A stretch of DNA of 64,000 nt from Rhodothermales bacterium (GCA_951812345.1 OX638295.1:2753623-2817622); one strand, 5' to 3'; positions 1 to 9,682 are shown, numbered from the stretch's first letter. Numbers and translations: made by a program. The notes: generated from the sequence alone by a model not told the origin.

Positions 1-50
1 GAATATCCGGTCAAGGGCAAAAGATCAAGCGCCGCGCACAGGGGAAGGTA

Positions 51-80
51 TGCTTTTATATGTTTTTATATGCCTTTATA
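51..80. repeat. 10-bp AT-rich tandem repeat (3 copies)
   Basis: Three successive 10-bp units, TGCTTTTATA, TGTTTTTATA and TGCCTTTATA. They overlap the stop codon of the minus-strand TonB receptor gene (TAA at 76-78). Short AT-rich tandem repeats recur in other intergenic stretches of this GC-rich window (2973-3008 and 43876-43917). Confidence 0.8.
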
Positions 81-2883
81 TATCCAGGGTCATCTGTACA
101 AGCCCCATTCGGCCTATCTCCGGCGAGCCGACAAACTCGCGGTGCCGTTGATCCAGCACATTGAACAGGGACATATTCAGGCGCAATCCGGACACATAGT
201 CGCCGAGATCGTATCCGGCGCCGACGTCCAGCAGCGTATGCTCCGGCACGTGCCCCGTGTACAAACCCGATCGAACCTCGAAGCCCCCGGTATGCCGCAC
301 GGATGCATGGACAGCCCAGTTGCCGGAAGATTCGTAGGCGAATCCGCCCTTGACCTTCGTTTTCGGAGAGTTCATGGCCAGTTCCAGCGTCTCTTCCTCT
401 TCGCCAAGCTCGCTGGCGTCAAAAAAATTATCGCTGACCCAGGACAGGTTTCCGAAAACGCGCAGCCGATCGCCGAGCAGCAGTTCGGCGGACACGTCCA
501 TGCCATAGTAGTCGATCTCCCCCATGCTCCGATACGTCATAAGAATCTGGCCGGGCACCATGTTTTCCACAGGCTGCACGATACCGATGGGCGAATTCTC
601 CGGAAGAAATTCTGCAAAGTCCGGCCTCGCAAGTTCTACGATGAGCGCCGATATGTCGTCGGCCGAGAATCCTACCGCCTGCAAGGCCCCATGCAGGGTC
701 TCATTGCCTGCAATGCCTGCGGCGATCGCCGTTTGCAGGTCGCCGAACAACAAATCGTGTCCCGGCACGAGCACAAAGGGCGTCTCTACCCGCAACGGGC
801 TGATGAAATTCCGCCGCCGGGTGTAATACCCGTCCACGGCGACCAGCAGCCGTTCCCCGAGCAACCCCTTGTACCCTACTTCGAATATCTCGCTGGCCGT
901 GTGCTCCAGGGGAGGGACATCCACCACATCCTGGGCTATACTGTTCGGATTCACAAGGCCTGTGTTCAGATCCACATATCCGATACTGGCTGGCGTCAGG
1001 CCCGTTACGGCGATGCCCCCATCCGGACTGAGCAAGCCGATAAACTGGGTAATGAGAACCGCCGGAAGGTTTAAGCCTTGCTCCGCGAGCATCCCTTGCA
1101 ACTCAGACACCGGAATTGTCGAAAGCGCTCCGTACATCTGACTATAGAGCAAATCGAGCGGGACGCCTACGGGAACGGGCGCCCCGAAAATGTCCGGAAT
1201 CATACTGGAGGCAATCAGGCCGCCCTGTGCATCGCGCTGGAAATGAAATCCGTCCAGCGACCCTCGTGCCTGGATCGTAAGCGGCCCGACCGCTCCCGCA
1301 AGAATATCCAGAAAAAGGGTATGCGGGGTTGGCGAAGCGAATGCCCGATTGAACGTAGCGCGAAGGCTGTGCGCGGGATCGGGTTTGAAAACGAGCGCGG
1401 CCCGGGGGGAAATCTGTATCCCGTCGAACAAATCGTGCCTGTCCGCGCGCACGGCGAGCGTCGCATTCAATGTGGGACTCAACCGAACGACGCTCTGGAC
1501 ATAGGCGCCTGCCTCGGCGAACCGGTCATGATCTTCGTTGCGACCAAAGACCGTGGATTCCGTAGCCGGATTGGTAAGTTCGTATTCCGCGCCAACAATA
1601 AAACGGAAGCGCTCCTCCAGAATATCGAAGTCGTACTGTCCCTGTACATTGACCAGCTTCGAATTATCCACCACCCTCTCGACCGCTCCCTCTGCGTAGA
1701 CAAAGGAATCGCCCGCGTCGTTGAAATTCGCATAGGCCTGGGCGAAAAACCCTCCGGCGTCGAGGCGAAGCTGCCCGTATTTATATCCGAATCCGTCGCC
1801 CTGAATCGTACCGATCGCCGAAAGCCCGATGGTCTTGACCGCCGAATATCCGCCATTGGCCGTCAGCGTCACATCCGGGCGAAGCCGCCAGGAAAGCTGG
1901 CTCGACAGCGTGTAGTTATGGTTATTGTAATCGACGGGCAGCGCTTCCTCCCTGAAGTTGCGGAGTTGCACAGCATCCAGAGAATCCGAGGAATCGAAGG
2001 CAAAATCGTTGGCGCGCTGAAAATCGGCGACGACCTTGTATGCCAACTTGCCACCCGCAACGCCCGCATGACGCAGAGAGGCCGTCAAGGCATTGCGCAG
2101 ACCTCCTCCTATACGCATGGTCGTACCCGGATGGGTAAACGGATCCTTGCTGATGAAGTGGATCACGCCTGCATCGACCCCGGCGCCGAAAAGCGCCGAC
2201 CCCGGACCCCGGACCACTTCGACGCGCTCCAGATCGATCTGGCTGATCGGCATCAGGCTGTAATCGTTCAGCCCCAGGGACGCCACAGCCGCCCGCCGGT
2301 AATCCGTCATGACATACGTGGCGCCGGTGAAGACGTTATTGAATCCCCGCAGTACGATCTCATACCGGTTGACGCCCGTTTGCGCCATATCCACCCCGGT
2401 TACATTCCGAAGCAACATGGCGGAGGACGGCAGGGCAACGCTTTCGATCTCTCTTGCATCCAGGACGGAGATCGAAGCCGGGGCGTCCAGCACCTTCTCG
2501 GAGGCGCGCGATGCGCTCACGACCACGGCATTGAGATCGAAACCCGTCGGACGTAAGGCCACATCCGCTGTGAGCGATTCGCCGGGCTGCAAGGATATCT
2601 CCATCTGCTGCTCCTCGTATCCCACAAAACGCACCGCAAGCAGGTAATCGCCCGGAGGAATTCCGGGAATTACATACGATCCGTCGGCGCCCGAGGCGGC
2701 GCCGGCAATCATGACGCCATCCGCCAGCAACACCACATTGGCGTCTTGCAGAGGAGACTCCGACGATGCGTCCGTAACGACGCCGCTAACCGATACACCG
2801 GCTTGCGCCTGGGCCGACCGGGGCGCGAATGCACCGAATGCCAGAAAGCAAAACAGGGATGTAGCGAGCAGGTGGCGCAGCAT
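76..2883 (-). CDS. TonB-dependent outer-membrane receptor with carboxypeptidase-regulatory-like domain
   Basis: Outer-membrane receptor predicted to import an unknown ligand with energy from TonB/ExbBD. A signal peptide (about residues 1-26, ending SAQAQA) is followed by a CarboxypepD_reg-like beta-sandwich (about 30-110), a plug domain (about 130-250, with the typical E-V-V-R-G-P-G-S-A-L-F-G pattern) and a long beta-barrel ending in an aromatic-poor strand that closes with LDI. At about 935 residues it has normal family length. I take the ATG at 2881-2883; an in-frame GTG lies three codons upstream (2890-2892). No SusD-like partner is adjacent, so a polysaccharide role is not supported. The ligand may be a siderophore, a cofactor or another small molecule. 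It stands alone, and short tandem repeats flank both its 5' and 3' ends. Confidence 0.9.
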   Translation of the reverse strand: MLRHLLATSLFCFLAFGAFAPRSAQAQAGVSVSGVVTDASSESPLQDANVVLLADGVMIAGAASGADGSYVIPGIPPGDYLLAVRFVGYEEQQMEISLQPGESLTADVALRPTGFDLNAVVVSASRASEKVLDAPASISVLDAREIESVALPSSAMLLRNVTGVDMAQTGVNRYEIVLRGFNNVFTGATYVMTDYRRAAVASLGLNDYSLMPISQIDLERVEVVRGPGSALFGAGVDAGVIHFISKDPFTHPGTTMRIGGGLRNALTASLRHAGVAGGKLAYKVVADFQRANDFAFDSSDSLDAVQLRNFREEALPVDYNNHNYTLSSQLSWRLRPDVTLTANGGYSAVKTIGLSAIGTIQGDGFGYKYGQLRLDAGGFFAQAYANFNDAGDSFVYAEGAVERVVDNSKLVNVQGQYDFDILEERFRFIVGAEYELTNPATESTVFGRNEDHDRFAEAGAYVQSVVRLSPTLNATLAVRADRHDLFDGIQISPRAALVFKPDPAHSLRATFNRAFASPTPHTLFLDILAGAVGPLTIQARGSLDGFHFQRDAQGGLIASSMIPDIFGAPVPVGVPLDLLYSQMYGALSTIPVSELQGMLAEQGLNLPAVLITQFIGLLSPDGGIAVTGLTPASIGYVDLNTGLVNPNSIAQDVVDVPPLEHTASEIFEVGYKGLLGERLLVAVDGYYTRRRNFISPLRVETPFVLVPGHDLLFGDLQTAIAAGIAGNETLHGALQAVGFSADDISALIVELARPDFAEFLPENSPIGIVQPVENMVPGQILMTYRSMGEIDYYGMDVSAELLLGDRLRVFGNLSWVSDNFFDASELGEEEETLELAMNSPKTKVKGGFAYESSGNWAVHASVRHTGGFEVRSGLYTGHVPEHTLLDVGAGYDLGDYVSGLRLNMSLFNVLDQRHREFVGSPEIGRMGLVQMTLDI

Positions 2884-2972
2884 GGCGTTCACGGTAAAAT
2901 GGGAGAACGATGAGCCTGTTCAAACAAGGGTTCATATCCGGCCTGTATAGCCCAGTGCGAATAATGCCCGAT

Positions 2973-3008
2973 TTAATATAGATATACCTCTTAATATAGA
3001 TATGCCTC
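2973..3008. repeat. 18-bp tandem repeat (2 copies)
   Basis: Two adjacent copies of TTAATATAGATATRCCTC (2973-2990 and 2991-3008), one substitution apart. They lie in the 205-bp gap between the divergently placed start of the TonB receptor and the 3' end of purB. The AT-rich character suggests promoter or operator DNA for the receptor gene, but no consensus promoter is evident. Confidence 0.75.
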
Positions 3009-3088
3009 CCTGGCGAAACTGTCAAGAAATATACCGGCGACCCGTGAAATTTATCGGGCGCGCGCGTCCGGCATACGCCGGCGGAGCC

Positions 3089-4387
3089 TCAACGGCCAAG
3101 CCCGGCTCGCTCGAAAATAAAGTCGATCCGGCGAAGATGGTACGATAGATCGAAGGCCAGTTCCACCTCTTCCGGGGATAAATGCTCCATGAGGGCCGTG
3201 TCCCCGGCGACAATCTCCCTGAACGGGCGTTGTTCTTCCCATGCCCGCATCGCCGCCGGCTGGACCAGATCGTAAGCCGCCTCCCGGGACATCCCCTTGT
3301 CGATGAGCATAAGCATGAGGCGCTGGCTGTGATACAGTCCATAGGTCCGCTCCATATTCGCCCGCATCGTCTCGGGATATACGACCAGCGTGTCCATGAT
3401 GCCCGCAAACCGGTGCAACGCATAGTGAAGAATCGTCGTGGCGTCGGGAATAACGACCCGTTCCACGGACGAATGAGAAATGTCGCGCTCGTGCCAGAGC
3501 GCCACATTTTCGTAGGCCGACACCATGTAGCCGCGAAGGAGCCGGGCGCAGCCTGTAATGTTTTCCGAACCCACCGGATTCCGTTTGTGCGGCATGGCGG
3601 AAGACCCCTTTTGTCCCTTTCCGAAGGCTTCCTCGACCTCCCGCACTTCGTTTTTTTGAAGCCCCCGCACCTCCACCGCCATTTTTTCGAGCGAAGCGCC
3701 GATGAGCGAAAGCACCGACAGATAGTGTGCATGCCGGTCGCGTTGCAGGACTTGTGTCGATACGGTCGCAGGCTGCAAACCCAATTGTTCGCACACCATC
3801 TGTTCGATCTCGGGCGGAATGTGCGCAAATGTGCCTACGGCCCCTGACAATTTCCCCACTGCTATATCTTCGGCCGCAGCTATGAATCGACGGCGGTTGC
3901 GCATCATCTCGGCATGATACAACGCCATCTTCAGGCCCCATGTCGTCGGCTCGGCATGGACGCCATGCGTGCGGCCCATCATAAGGGTATACCGGTGCTC
4001 ACGCGCCTTGTCCGACAGCACGTCCAACATCCGGTCGATGGCCGCCAGCAGAAGATCGTTCGCCTTTTTGAGCTGGACCATCAGCGCCGTATCGACCACA
4101 TCGGAAGAAGTAAGACCATAATGCACCCACTTCTTCTCCGGACCCAGCGATTCGCTTACCGCACGCGTGAAAGCCACCACATCATGCCGCGTCGTCTTCT
4201 CGATCTCGTGAATGCGTTCCACATCGAACGAAGCCTGTGCGTAGAGCAGGGCAACATCCTCCGGAGGTATGACGCCCAGTTTCGACCATGCGTCGCACGC
4301 GGCCAACTCGACATCGAGCCAGGACTGATACCGGCTCTGTTCGCTCCATATTTTCCCCATTTCGGGGCGAGTATATCGGGGTATCAT
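3089..4387 (-). CDS. purB: Adenylosuccinate lyase
   Basis: Cytosolic purine-biosynthesis lyase that converts SAICAR to AICAR and adenylosuccinate to AMP, releasing fumarate. The 432-residue protein has the fumarase/aspartase-superfamily signature [11 protein letters not shown] at residues 261-271, the substrate-binding TSSD at 93-96 and the GRTHG histidine at residue 141. The length matches the bacterial PurB family and the N-terminus ([10 protein letters not shown]) is typical. The ECF sigma factor gene lies 33 bp upstream on the same strand, so they may be cotranscribed, although no functional link is known. Confidence 0.97.
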   Translation of the reverse strand: MIPRYTRPEMGKIWSEQSRYQSWLDVELAACDAWSKLGVIPPEDVALLYAQASFDVERIHEIEKTTRHDVVAFTRAVSESLGPEKKWVHYGLTSSDVVDTALMVQLKKANDLLLAAIDRMLDVLSDKAREHRYTLMMGRTHGVHAEPTTWGLKMALYHAEMMRNRRRFIAAAEDIAVGKLSGAVGTFAHIPPEIEQMVCEQLGLQPATVSTQVLQRDRHAHYLSVLSLIGASLEKMAVEVRGLQKNEVREVEEAFGKGQKGSSAMPHKRNPVGSENITGCARLLRGYMVSAYENVALWHERDISHSSVERVVIPDATTILHYALHRFAGIMDTLVVYPETMRANMERTYGLYHSQRLMLMLIDKGMSREAAYDLVQPAAMRAWEEQRPFREIVAGDTALMEHLSPEEVELAFDLSYHLRRIDFIFERAGLGR

Positions 4388-4420
4388 ATTTGTTCAGAAC
4401 GGATGCGGCGGATAGGGACA

Positions 4421-5032
4421 TCAAAGCACATGGCGCTGGTCACGCAGGTATTTGTTGAGCAACTCGCGCGCCCGGAAAACATGCGCCTTCACGGTGCCCA
4501 ACGGCAAATCGAGTTCCTGCGCAATCTCCTCATAACTTTTTTCTTGCTGATGACGCAGCACGATAACGCGGTGGTATTTCGGGGGAAGCGCATCGATGGC
4601 TTCCTGAATCAGGGCTTTGCGTTCGTCTTCCACGATGTGCCGGTCCGGACGGTACGTAGTGTCCGGCAACTCCATCGGCATTTCTCCTTCATCCGTCTTG
4701 ATGGGCCGGTCAATGGACAGCGTGGGGAGTTTTTTCTTCCGGACATAGTCGATCGCATGATTTGTCGCAATTCTGTACAGCCAGGTGGAAAAGGCATATT
4801 CAGGAGAATACGACGCAAGCGCCGCGAATGCCTTGGCGAAACTGTCCTGGACCAGATCGTCGACCTCCATACGATCCCGGGCGATTTTCCGGATGTGCAG
4901 TCGAAGCGCATTCCGGTATTTTTCGAGCAGTTCGGCATAAGCCGTCTGGTCGCCGGCGAGTGCGCGCGCCACGCACCGTTTGTCCCGTTCGGCAGATTCG
5001 GAAGCGATTGTTTGGGGTTTCTTTTCAGGCAT
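4421..5032 (-). CDS. ECF-type RNA polymerase sigma factor (sigma-E/RpoE-like)
   Basis: Alternative sigma factor that redirects RNA polymerase. Region 2 is seen around VDDLVQDSFAKAF...FSTWLYRIATNHAID, and region 4 near the C-terminus as LPPKYHRVIVLRHQQEKSYEEIAQELDLPLG followed by a recognition helix. The reading frame extends to 5125, but I choose the ATG at 5030-5032 because the added N-terminal residues look non-coding and the shorter product (about 203 residues) has family length. No anti-sigma factor is adjacent, which is unusual for group-1 ECFs but common for housekeeping-like RpoE paralogues in Bacteroidota. Its targets cannot be read from the sequence. Confidence 0.92.
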   Translation of the reverse strand: MPEKKPQTIASESAERDKRCVARALAGDQTAYAELLEKYRNALRLHIRKIARDRMEVDDLVQDSFAKAFAALASYSPEYAFSTWLYRIATNHAIDYVRKKKLPTLSIDRPIKTDEGEMPMELPDTTYRPDRHIVEDERKALIQEAIDALPPKYHRVIVLRHQQEKSYEEIAQELDLPLGTVKAHVFRARELLNKYLRDQRHVL

Positions 5033-5207
5033 GACCGAACAGGTCGTTTCACCCGCTCCAGAAAATTTTCCGTATCTGACGGCATGATGCGGACACCGTG
5101 AAACACCGGGAATATTCACCGCCACGATACAACCGCAGATACTTGAAGATAGCCATTACCCGACCTATTTGTGCAGTTCCTCCTCTATACCCTGTGAAAG
5201 ATGTGAA

Positions 5208-5223
5208 GGATACTCTGATTAAG
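5208..5223 (+). repeat. Solo end of the GGATACTCTGAT repeat family
   Basis: GGATACTCTGATTAAG, identical over 16 bp to the copy at 19536-19551. It lies in the 279-bp gap between the sigma factor and yebC, about 90 bp before the yebC start. The rest of that gap shows no gene. Confidence 0.75.
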
Positions 5224-5311
5224 AACCCGCCAAAGAATACCATGTTAGCGCCGGAGCACGTAGATTCAGGAATACTCACGATGCTTATGCTTACAGCGTG
5301 TACCGTTCGCC

Positions 5312-6067
5312 ATGGCCGGTCATAACAAGTGGTCCAAGATCAAGCGGCATAAGGCCAAAACCGACAAGCGCAAGTCGAAAGTCTGGGCGCGGATTTCCCG
5401 CGACATCACGGTAGCCGCCCGGGAAGGGGGGGGTGATCCCGGTATGAATGCTTCGCTGGCGCTGGCGGTCGACAAGGCAAAGGCCGAGAACATGCCGAAG
5501 GACAATATCGAGCGAGCCATCAAGCGCGGCACCGGGGAAATTCAGGGGGAGGACTACGAAGAGGTTACCTACGAGGGCTATGGACCGCATGGCGTAGCGG
5601 TGTTTGTAGAAACGCTGACGGACAACAGAAACCGGACGGTTGCCGACTTGCGTCATCTTTTCAGCAAAGGAGGCGGAAGCCTGGGAAAGTCCGGCTCGGT
5701 GGGATACCTGTTCGAACGCAAAGGCATAATAGAAATCTTATCCTCCGGGCAGCCACATGATGAACTGGCCCTGTTCGAAATCGTTGCGGAAGCAGGCGCC
5801 GAGGACATGCAACAGGAGGACGATACGTATCTGATCGTCACGTCGCCCGATCTGCTCGAAGATGTACGCGCGGCGCTCGAACGCGCCGGCGTTGAAATCG
5901 GCGATGCGCAGTTGGTCCGGGAAGCTGCAACAACCGTGACACTCTCCGAAGAGGATGCCCGTAAGGTATTGCGCCTGATCGGACACATCGACGACCATCA
6001 GGATGTACAGGCTGTTTTCACCACACTTGATATGAACGAGGAAACCCTCGCTGCCCTATCCTTCTGA
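5312..6067 (+). CDS. yebC: YebC/PmpR-family protein (TACO1 family)
   Basis: The 251-residue protein opens with the diagnostic MAGHNKWSKIKRHKAK block and keeps the three-domain family pattern, including GGDPGMNASLALAVDKAK and FSKGGGSLGKSGSVGYLFERKG. Family members are described as DNA-binding regulators or as ribosome-associated factors that relieve stalling at proline-rich stretches; the sequence does not discriminate. The ruvC start follows 10 bp after its stop codon, and this yebC-ruvC order is common in bacteria, so the two are probably cotranscribed. Confidence 0.96.
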   Translation: MAGHNKWSKIKRHKAKTDKRKSKVWARISRDITVAAREGGGDPGMNASLALAVDKAKAENMPKDNIERAIKRGTGEIQGEDYEEVTYEGYGPHGVAVFVETLTDNRNRTVADLRHLFSKGGGSLGKSGSVGYLFERKGIIEILSSGQPHDELALFEIVAEAGAEDMQQEDDTYLIVTSPDLLEDVRAALERAGVEIGDAQLVREAATTVTLSEEDARKVLRLIGHIDDHQDVQAVFTTLDMNEETLAALSF

Positions 6068-6077
6068 CCAATCACAA

Positions 6078-6629
6078 ATGATCGTACTTGGCATCGACCC
6101 CGGATCTCAGTACACAGGGTACGGCGTCATCTCCTGCGATGGCCCTGGGGAGCATATACTGGAATATGGTGTCCTGCGCCTTGGTCGGTACGACGAGCAC
6201 CAGCTCCGCCTTAAAAAAATTTACGACGAGATCACAGCGATCGCTGCACGCTTTTGCCCGGACGAATGCGCCATCGAGATGCCCGTATACGGGAGCAATC
6301 CCCAGTCCATGTTAAAGCTCGGACGCGCCCAGGCGGCTGCCATGATAGCCATGCTGAACCGGGAAATTCCGGTAACCGAGTATACCCCGAAGCAAGTCAA
6401 GAAAGCCGTCACCGGACGGGGCAACGCCTCGAAAGAGCAGGTCCGCTATATGGTGCGCGCTATTCTCTCGATCAAGGACGAGGACGACAATAACGCCATG
6501 GAAGCAGACGCGTCCGATGCCCTCGCTGTCGGGCTATGTCATGTACACCGCCACGGGAAAGGCGGAACCCAAAGACCCGCAAGCTGGAAAAGCTTCCTGC
6601 GGGCAAATCCCGATATCGTCATCGAATAG
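6078..6629 (+). CDS. ruvC: Holliday junction resolvase RuvC
   Basis: Endonuclease that symmetrically cuts Holliday junctions together with RuvAB during recombination repair. The RNase H-like fold begins with MIVLGIDPGS, and the four acidic metal ligands are present as D7, E67, D144 and D147 (ADASDALAV). The 183-residue length is typical. It starts 10 bp downstream of yebC. No ruvA or ruvB is in the window. Confidence 0.96.
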   Translation: MIVLGIDPGSQYTGYGVISCDGPGEHILEYGVLRLGRYDEHQLRLKKIYDEITAIAARFCPDECAIEMPVYGSNPQSMLKLGRAQAAAMIAMLNREIPVTEYTPKQVKKAVTGRGNASKEQVRYMVRAILSIKDEDDNNAMEADASDALAVGLCHVHRHGKGGTQRPASWKSFLRANPDIVIE

Positions 6630-6641
6630 CGTAGAGCCCAT

Positions 6642-6929
6642 TCAATCGTAGAAATAGCCTCGCTCCTCATCCCGGACACGAACGACCTCGACAATTTCGC
6701 TCTCGTCGACACGCCCTCCCATTTCCTGGATGAGGCGGGCAATCTGCCGGCCCTTTTGCGGCGCCTGATTCCACTCCGGGTGTGCCTGCTCAACGATGCT
6801 GACAAGGATGCGCAGGTAGGGATACCGCTGCTCCGGAGTATCCAGACCGTTGATGGCCCGGGCAAACAACTCTGCGTTGCGACCGACCTGACGATCAATC
6901 ATTTTTGTATCGAACTCGGTGGAACTCAT
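6642..6929 (-). CDS. DUF4290 family protein
   Basis: Short helical protein of about 95 residues. The part beginning MSSTEFDTKMIDRQVGRN and running through the AELFARAINGLDTPEQR region matches what I recall of DUF4290, a family largely restricted to Bacteroidota and relatives, with no known function. I chose the ATG at 6927-6929 because residues upstream of it in the open frame look like read-through of non-coding DNA. It is convergent with ruvC (12 bp apart). The 251 bp between it and the next gene hold nothing I can support. Confidence 0.7.
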   Translation of the reverse strand: MSSTEFDTKMIDRQVGRNAELFARAINGLDTPEQRYPYLRILVSIVEQAHPEWNQAPQKGRQIARLIQEMGGRVDESEIVEVVRVRDEERGYFYD

Positions 6930-7180
6930 GCCGGTATAAATCGCATCGTGTCTAACTAAAGCCCGAACGGGGGCGCGGCAAAGGAACCCCGGAGCAAATG
7001 CTTTGCCCGAAATAACTGCCGTCGAGACCGCAATAATAACGAATGCCGGGACGACAACCAAACCAGCATTGTATTCCGCTTGCCGCAACAGGCCGGCTGC
7101 AACGGGCATGAACTTTTATCGAGAGGTGGCAGAGGTCCTGCGCATGCCATACCTTTCGGGGAAATGACCGGGAACTGCTC

Positions 7181-7450
7181 TTGAACAAATCCCTTCCATA
7201 TCGACTCGACCTGCTTCCGGTGATCCCCTCGTTTCACCGGCGCGCACGGTACAAGAAGACCTTCCGGGAAGGTCAACTGGTGTACTACGGCCCGCATCCT
7301 CCCTATTACGGGATCGGCGAGGTCAAACAAATTGTCGGATCGTATGTAGCTGTAGATTTCCGCGGCACCGGCGAGTTCGGCGTACACGAAGATGTGCTCG
7401 AACACCATTACCTCATTCCCATTCCCCACAACAGACTGGCGTCGATATAG
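7181..7450 (+). CDS. Hypothetical small protein
   Basis: I do not recognise this gene. The open frame starts at a TTG (7181) and encodes 89 residues. The second half, GQLVYYGPHPPYYGIGEVKQ followed by a V-A-V-D-F-R-G-T-G-E-F-G-V-H-E-D-V-L run, has the look of a small beta-barrel (SH3/CarD-like spacing), but that is only an impression. Codon usage agrees with neighbouring genes better than the overlapping minus-strand frame (6956-7429) does. The start codon is uncertain. It ends about 70 bp before tig. Confidence 0.5.
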   Translation: MNKSLPYRLDLLPVIPSFHRRARYKKTFREGQLVYYGPHPPYYGIGEVKQIVGSYVAVDFRGTGEFGVHEDVLEHHYLIPIPHNRLASI

Positions 7451-7480
7451 CGCTTGCGGACCGCGCGGGCACCATTCCCG

Positions 7481-7521
7481 AACGTGAAGTGCTGAGCGAA
7501 GTGGTTTTAATCAGAGTATCC
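7481..7521 (+). repeat. Half element of the GGATACTCTGAT repeat family, abutting tig
   Basis: This 41-bp stretch, ending TTAATCAGAGTATCC, is a near copy of the reverse complement of 11641-11682 and of the left end of the element at 56083 (shared GTGCTGAGCGAAGYGGTTTT block). Only one base separates it from the ATG of the trigger-factor gene at 7523, so it necessarily forms the 5' leader of tig. Confidence 0.8.
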
Positions 7522-7522
7522 C

Positions 7523-8863
7523 ATGCAAACCCGTATCAACCAGATCAGCGAAGTAACCTGCGACCTTGAAATCGAGGCTGCAGCGGAAGAACTCGCGTCC
7601 GATTTCAACGCCGCCCTTCACCGGCAACGGACGCGCACAGAGATGAAAGGCTTCCGGCCCGGGAAGGTCCCTGTGGGCCTCGTCAAAAAAATCCATGGAG
7701 AAGAAATCGCTTATCTGCTTGCCCAGGAAAAAGTGCAGGAAGCGTTCCACAAGGAAGTCATCGAAAGCAAGCAATACGATGTGGTGGGCCGACCCGTGCT
7801 CACCACACTCGATTACGAAATGGGCGGTGACTTGCGGGCAGTGATCCGGTTCGGGGTCCGGCCCAAAATCACGCTGAAGGACCTTTCCGGCGAAAAAATC
7901 CCGCGCCTGAAACGCGAAGTCACAGACGAGGATGTGGCAGAACATCTGGAACGCATCCGGAAAAGTCGCGCCGCGCTTGTCCCTGTCGAGACAGATGAAA
8001 TCACGGAAGACTTCCAGGTCGTCATGGACATGCAGCGCCTCGACGACAAAACCGGCACGCCCGTCATCGGAGAGAAAGAAGAGGGGGTAACTTTTTTTGT
8101 GGACGACGAGAATCTGCACGAAGCCATCCGGGAAGGCGTACTCAACAAACGGGTAGGGGACACATTCACCGTGGAAATTCCCCCCGACCAGGACGACAAG
8201 GGACCCACGCACCGGTATCAGGCTACTGTCAAGGAAGCTAAACGCCGGGACCTGCCCGATCTCGACGATGCGTTTGCCGAGGCGGTTACAGAAGGGAAAG
8301 TAAGCGGTCTGGACGAATGGAAAAGCACCATCCGTCAACAACTGAATGCCCTTTGGGAGGAACGCACCCAGGAATTGCTTGTCGACCGCATCGCCGATCG
8401 CATGATGGCGTTGCACGACATACCCATTCCCGAATCGGCGGTGGAAATGTATCTGGACGGTTTTGTCGATGACGTGAAAAAACGCAACAACGGCAAGGAA
8501 CCGAAGGATTTCGACGAGGAGGCCTTTCGGGAAGCGCGCCGGAGTATGGCGGGCCGGCATGCCAAATGGAAACTGCTCCGCGACGCCTATATCGAGCACG
8601 AAGAACTGCAGATAACCGAAGACGATCTCGACGCCTACTTCGATAAGGCCACCGGGGATAACGATGAACTGGCCCCTGAAACGTTGCGCCGATACTACGA
8701 ACGTACAAGCGCCATGGACGAGGTCCGGGAGCGCCTGATGAGCCGAAAGGTTTTCGCCCGCCTCACCGACGCCTTTGAGATAGAAGACAAGGATCCGGAA
8801 GCATTCCAGGCACTGCTCGACGAAAATGCTTCATCGGATTCCTCCATCGTTATCCCTGCCTGA
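7523..8863 (+). CDS. tig: Trigger factor (ribosome-associated chaperone, peptidyl-prolyl isomerase)
   Basis: Chaperone that binds the ribosomal exit tunnel and shields nascent chains. The ribosome-binding N-domain has the signature loop GFRPGKVP at about residues 43-50. A central FKBP-like PPIase region (about 150-240) and a long helical C-terminal chaperone domain rich in charged residues follow. At 446 residues it has family length. clpP follows 97 bp downstream, the usual tig-clpP order (clpX is absent here). Its leader is occupied by a dispersed repeat end, which may have replaced or become its 5' untranslated region. Confidence 0.95.
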   Translation: MQTRINQISEVTCDLEIEAAAEELASDFNAALHRQRTRTEMKGFRPGKVPVGLVKKIHGEEIAYLLAQEKVQEAFHKEVIESKQYDVVGRPVLTTLDYEMGGDLRAVIRFGVRPKITLKDLSGEKIPRLKREVTDEDVAEHLERIRKSRAALVPVETDEITEDFQVVMDMQRLDDKTGTPVIGEKEEGVTFFVDDENLHEAIREGVLNKRVGDTFTVEIPPDQDDKGPTHRYQATVKEAKRRDLPDLDDAFAEAVTEGKVSGLDEWKSTIRQQLNALWEERTQELLVDRIADRMMALHDIPIPESAVEMYLDGFVDDVKKRNNGKEPKDFDEEAFREARRSMAGRHAKWKLLRDAYIEHEELQITEDDLDAYFDKATGDNDELAPETLRRYYERTSAMDEVRERLMSRKVFARLTDAFEIEDKDPEAFQALLDENASSDSSIVIPA

Positions 8864-8960
8864 TCGGGAACGTACGTAGCAAGCGCGGATGCGGCGGAAC
8901 TCCCTTCCGGGGATACGGTAGCATCATCGCCTCGAACATCACGTATTCTTTCCGGCGCGC

Positions 8961-9653
8961 ATGGTAGACGATTTTGTCAAATTCTCGCGGGACCTCTCTG
9001 TCCCGAACAGCATCTACAGCGGCCCCTTCCGCAAGGAGTCGATGGGTACACTCGTGCCGATGGTCGTCGAACAAACGAATCGGGGCGAACGCGCCTACGA
9101 CATTTTCAGCCGTCTGCTGAAAGAGCGCATCGTCATTCTCGGGACGCCCGTGAACGATCAGATCGCGAACCTCGCGGTTGCCCAACTTCTGTACCTGGCG
9201 AGCGAGGATGCCGAGCGGGACATCAACATGTACATCAACTCACCGGGGGGCATCATATACAGCGGCCTGGCGGTATACGACACCATGCAATGGGTCAGTG
9301 CCCCGATCGCCACGACATGCGTGGGGCTCGCCGCCTCGATGGGTTCGATTCTGCTTGCGGCGGGCGCGCCGGGCAAACGCGGCGCGCTGCCGAACTCCCG
9401 GATCATGCTGCACCAGCCGCTGGGCGGCACACAGGGTCAGGCATCGGATATCGAAATCCAGGCAAAAGAGATTATTCGTCTGAAACGACTATTGTACGAA
9501 ATCCTTGCCCGGCACACGGACAAGTCGATCGAACAAATCGAGAACGACGCTGACCGCGACTACTGGCTCAGTGCCGAGGAAGCCAAGGACTATGGCATCG
9601 TGGACAATGTACTGAACCACCAACAGAAAGCGGAGGAGGAGTCGGACGTGTAG
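8961..9653 (+). CDS. clpP: ATP-dependent Clp protease proteolytic subunit
   Basis: Serine peptidase (family S14) that forms the tetradecameric barrel fed by ClpX or ClpA. The nucleophile S126 sits in GLAASMGS, and the catalytic H151 in MLHQPLGG; a candidate catalytic aspartate lies in the [11 protein letters not shown] region. At 230 residues it has about 20-30 extra N-terminal residues compared with E. coli mature ClpP, consistent with a propeptide or a late start. It follows tig, with no clpX in the next position; a tRNA gene and a peptidyl-prolyl isomerase come instead. Confidence 0.96.
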   Translation: MVDDFVKFSRDLSVPNSIYSGPFRKESMGTLVPMVVEQTNRGERAYDIFSRLLKERIVILGTPVNDQIANLAVAQLLYLASEDAERDINMYINSPGGIIYSGLAVYDTMQWVSAPIATTCVGLAASMGSILLAAGAPGKRGALPNSRIMLHQPLGGTQGQASDIEIQAKEIIRLKRLLYEILARHTDKSIEQIENDADRDYWLSAEEAKDYGIVDNVLNHQQKAEEESDV

Positions 9654-9661
9654 GTGGGCAT

Positions 9662-9682
9662 CAGGGGCAGGAAAGCCCCCTG
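9662..9682 (+). terminator. Possible hairpin after clpP
   Basis: An inverted repeat, CAGGGGC / GCCCCCTG with a 6-nt loop, begins 9 bp after the clpP stop. It lacks a U-tract, so intrinsic termination is uncertain. It sits between clpP and the oppositely oriented tRNA-Glu. Confidence 0.3.

Noticed and set aside
1078..2556. Plus-strand ORF of 492 codons within the TonB receptor gene
   Set aside because: It lies antisense to a well-supported 938-residue receptor; the translation is Arg/Gly/Ser-rich without motifs.
6956..7429. Minus-strand ORF overlapping the small plus-strand ORF at 7181
   Set aside because: The translation lacks family features and codon usage fits the plus-strand frame better. 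I kept the plus-strand ORF, with moderate confidence.
7511..8599. Long minus-strand ORF (362 codons) antisense to the trigger factor gene
   Set aside because: It is a shadow of the GC-rich coding strand. The plus strand encodes a full trigger factor, and the antisense product shows no domain pattern.
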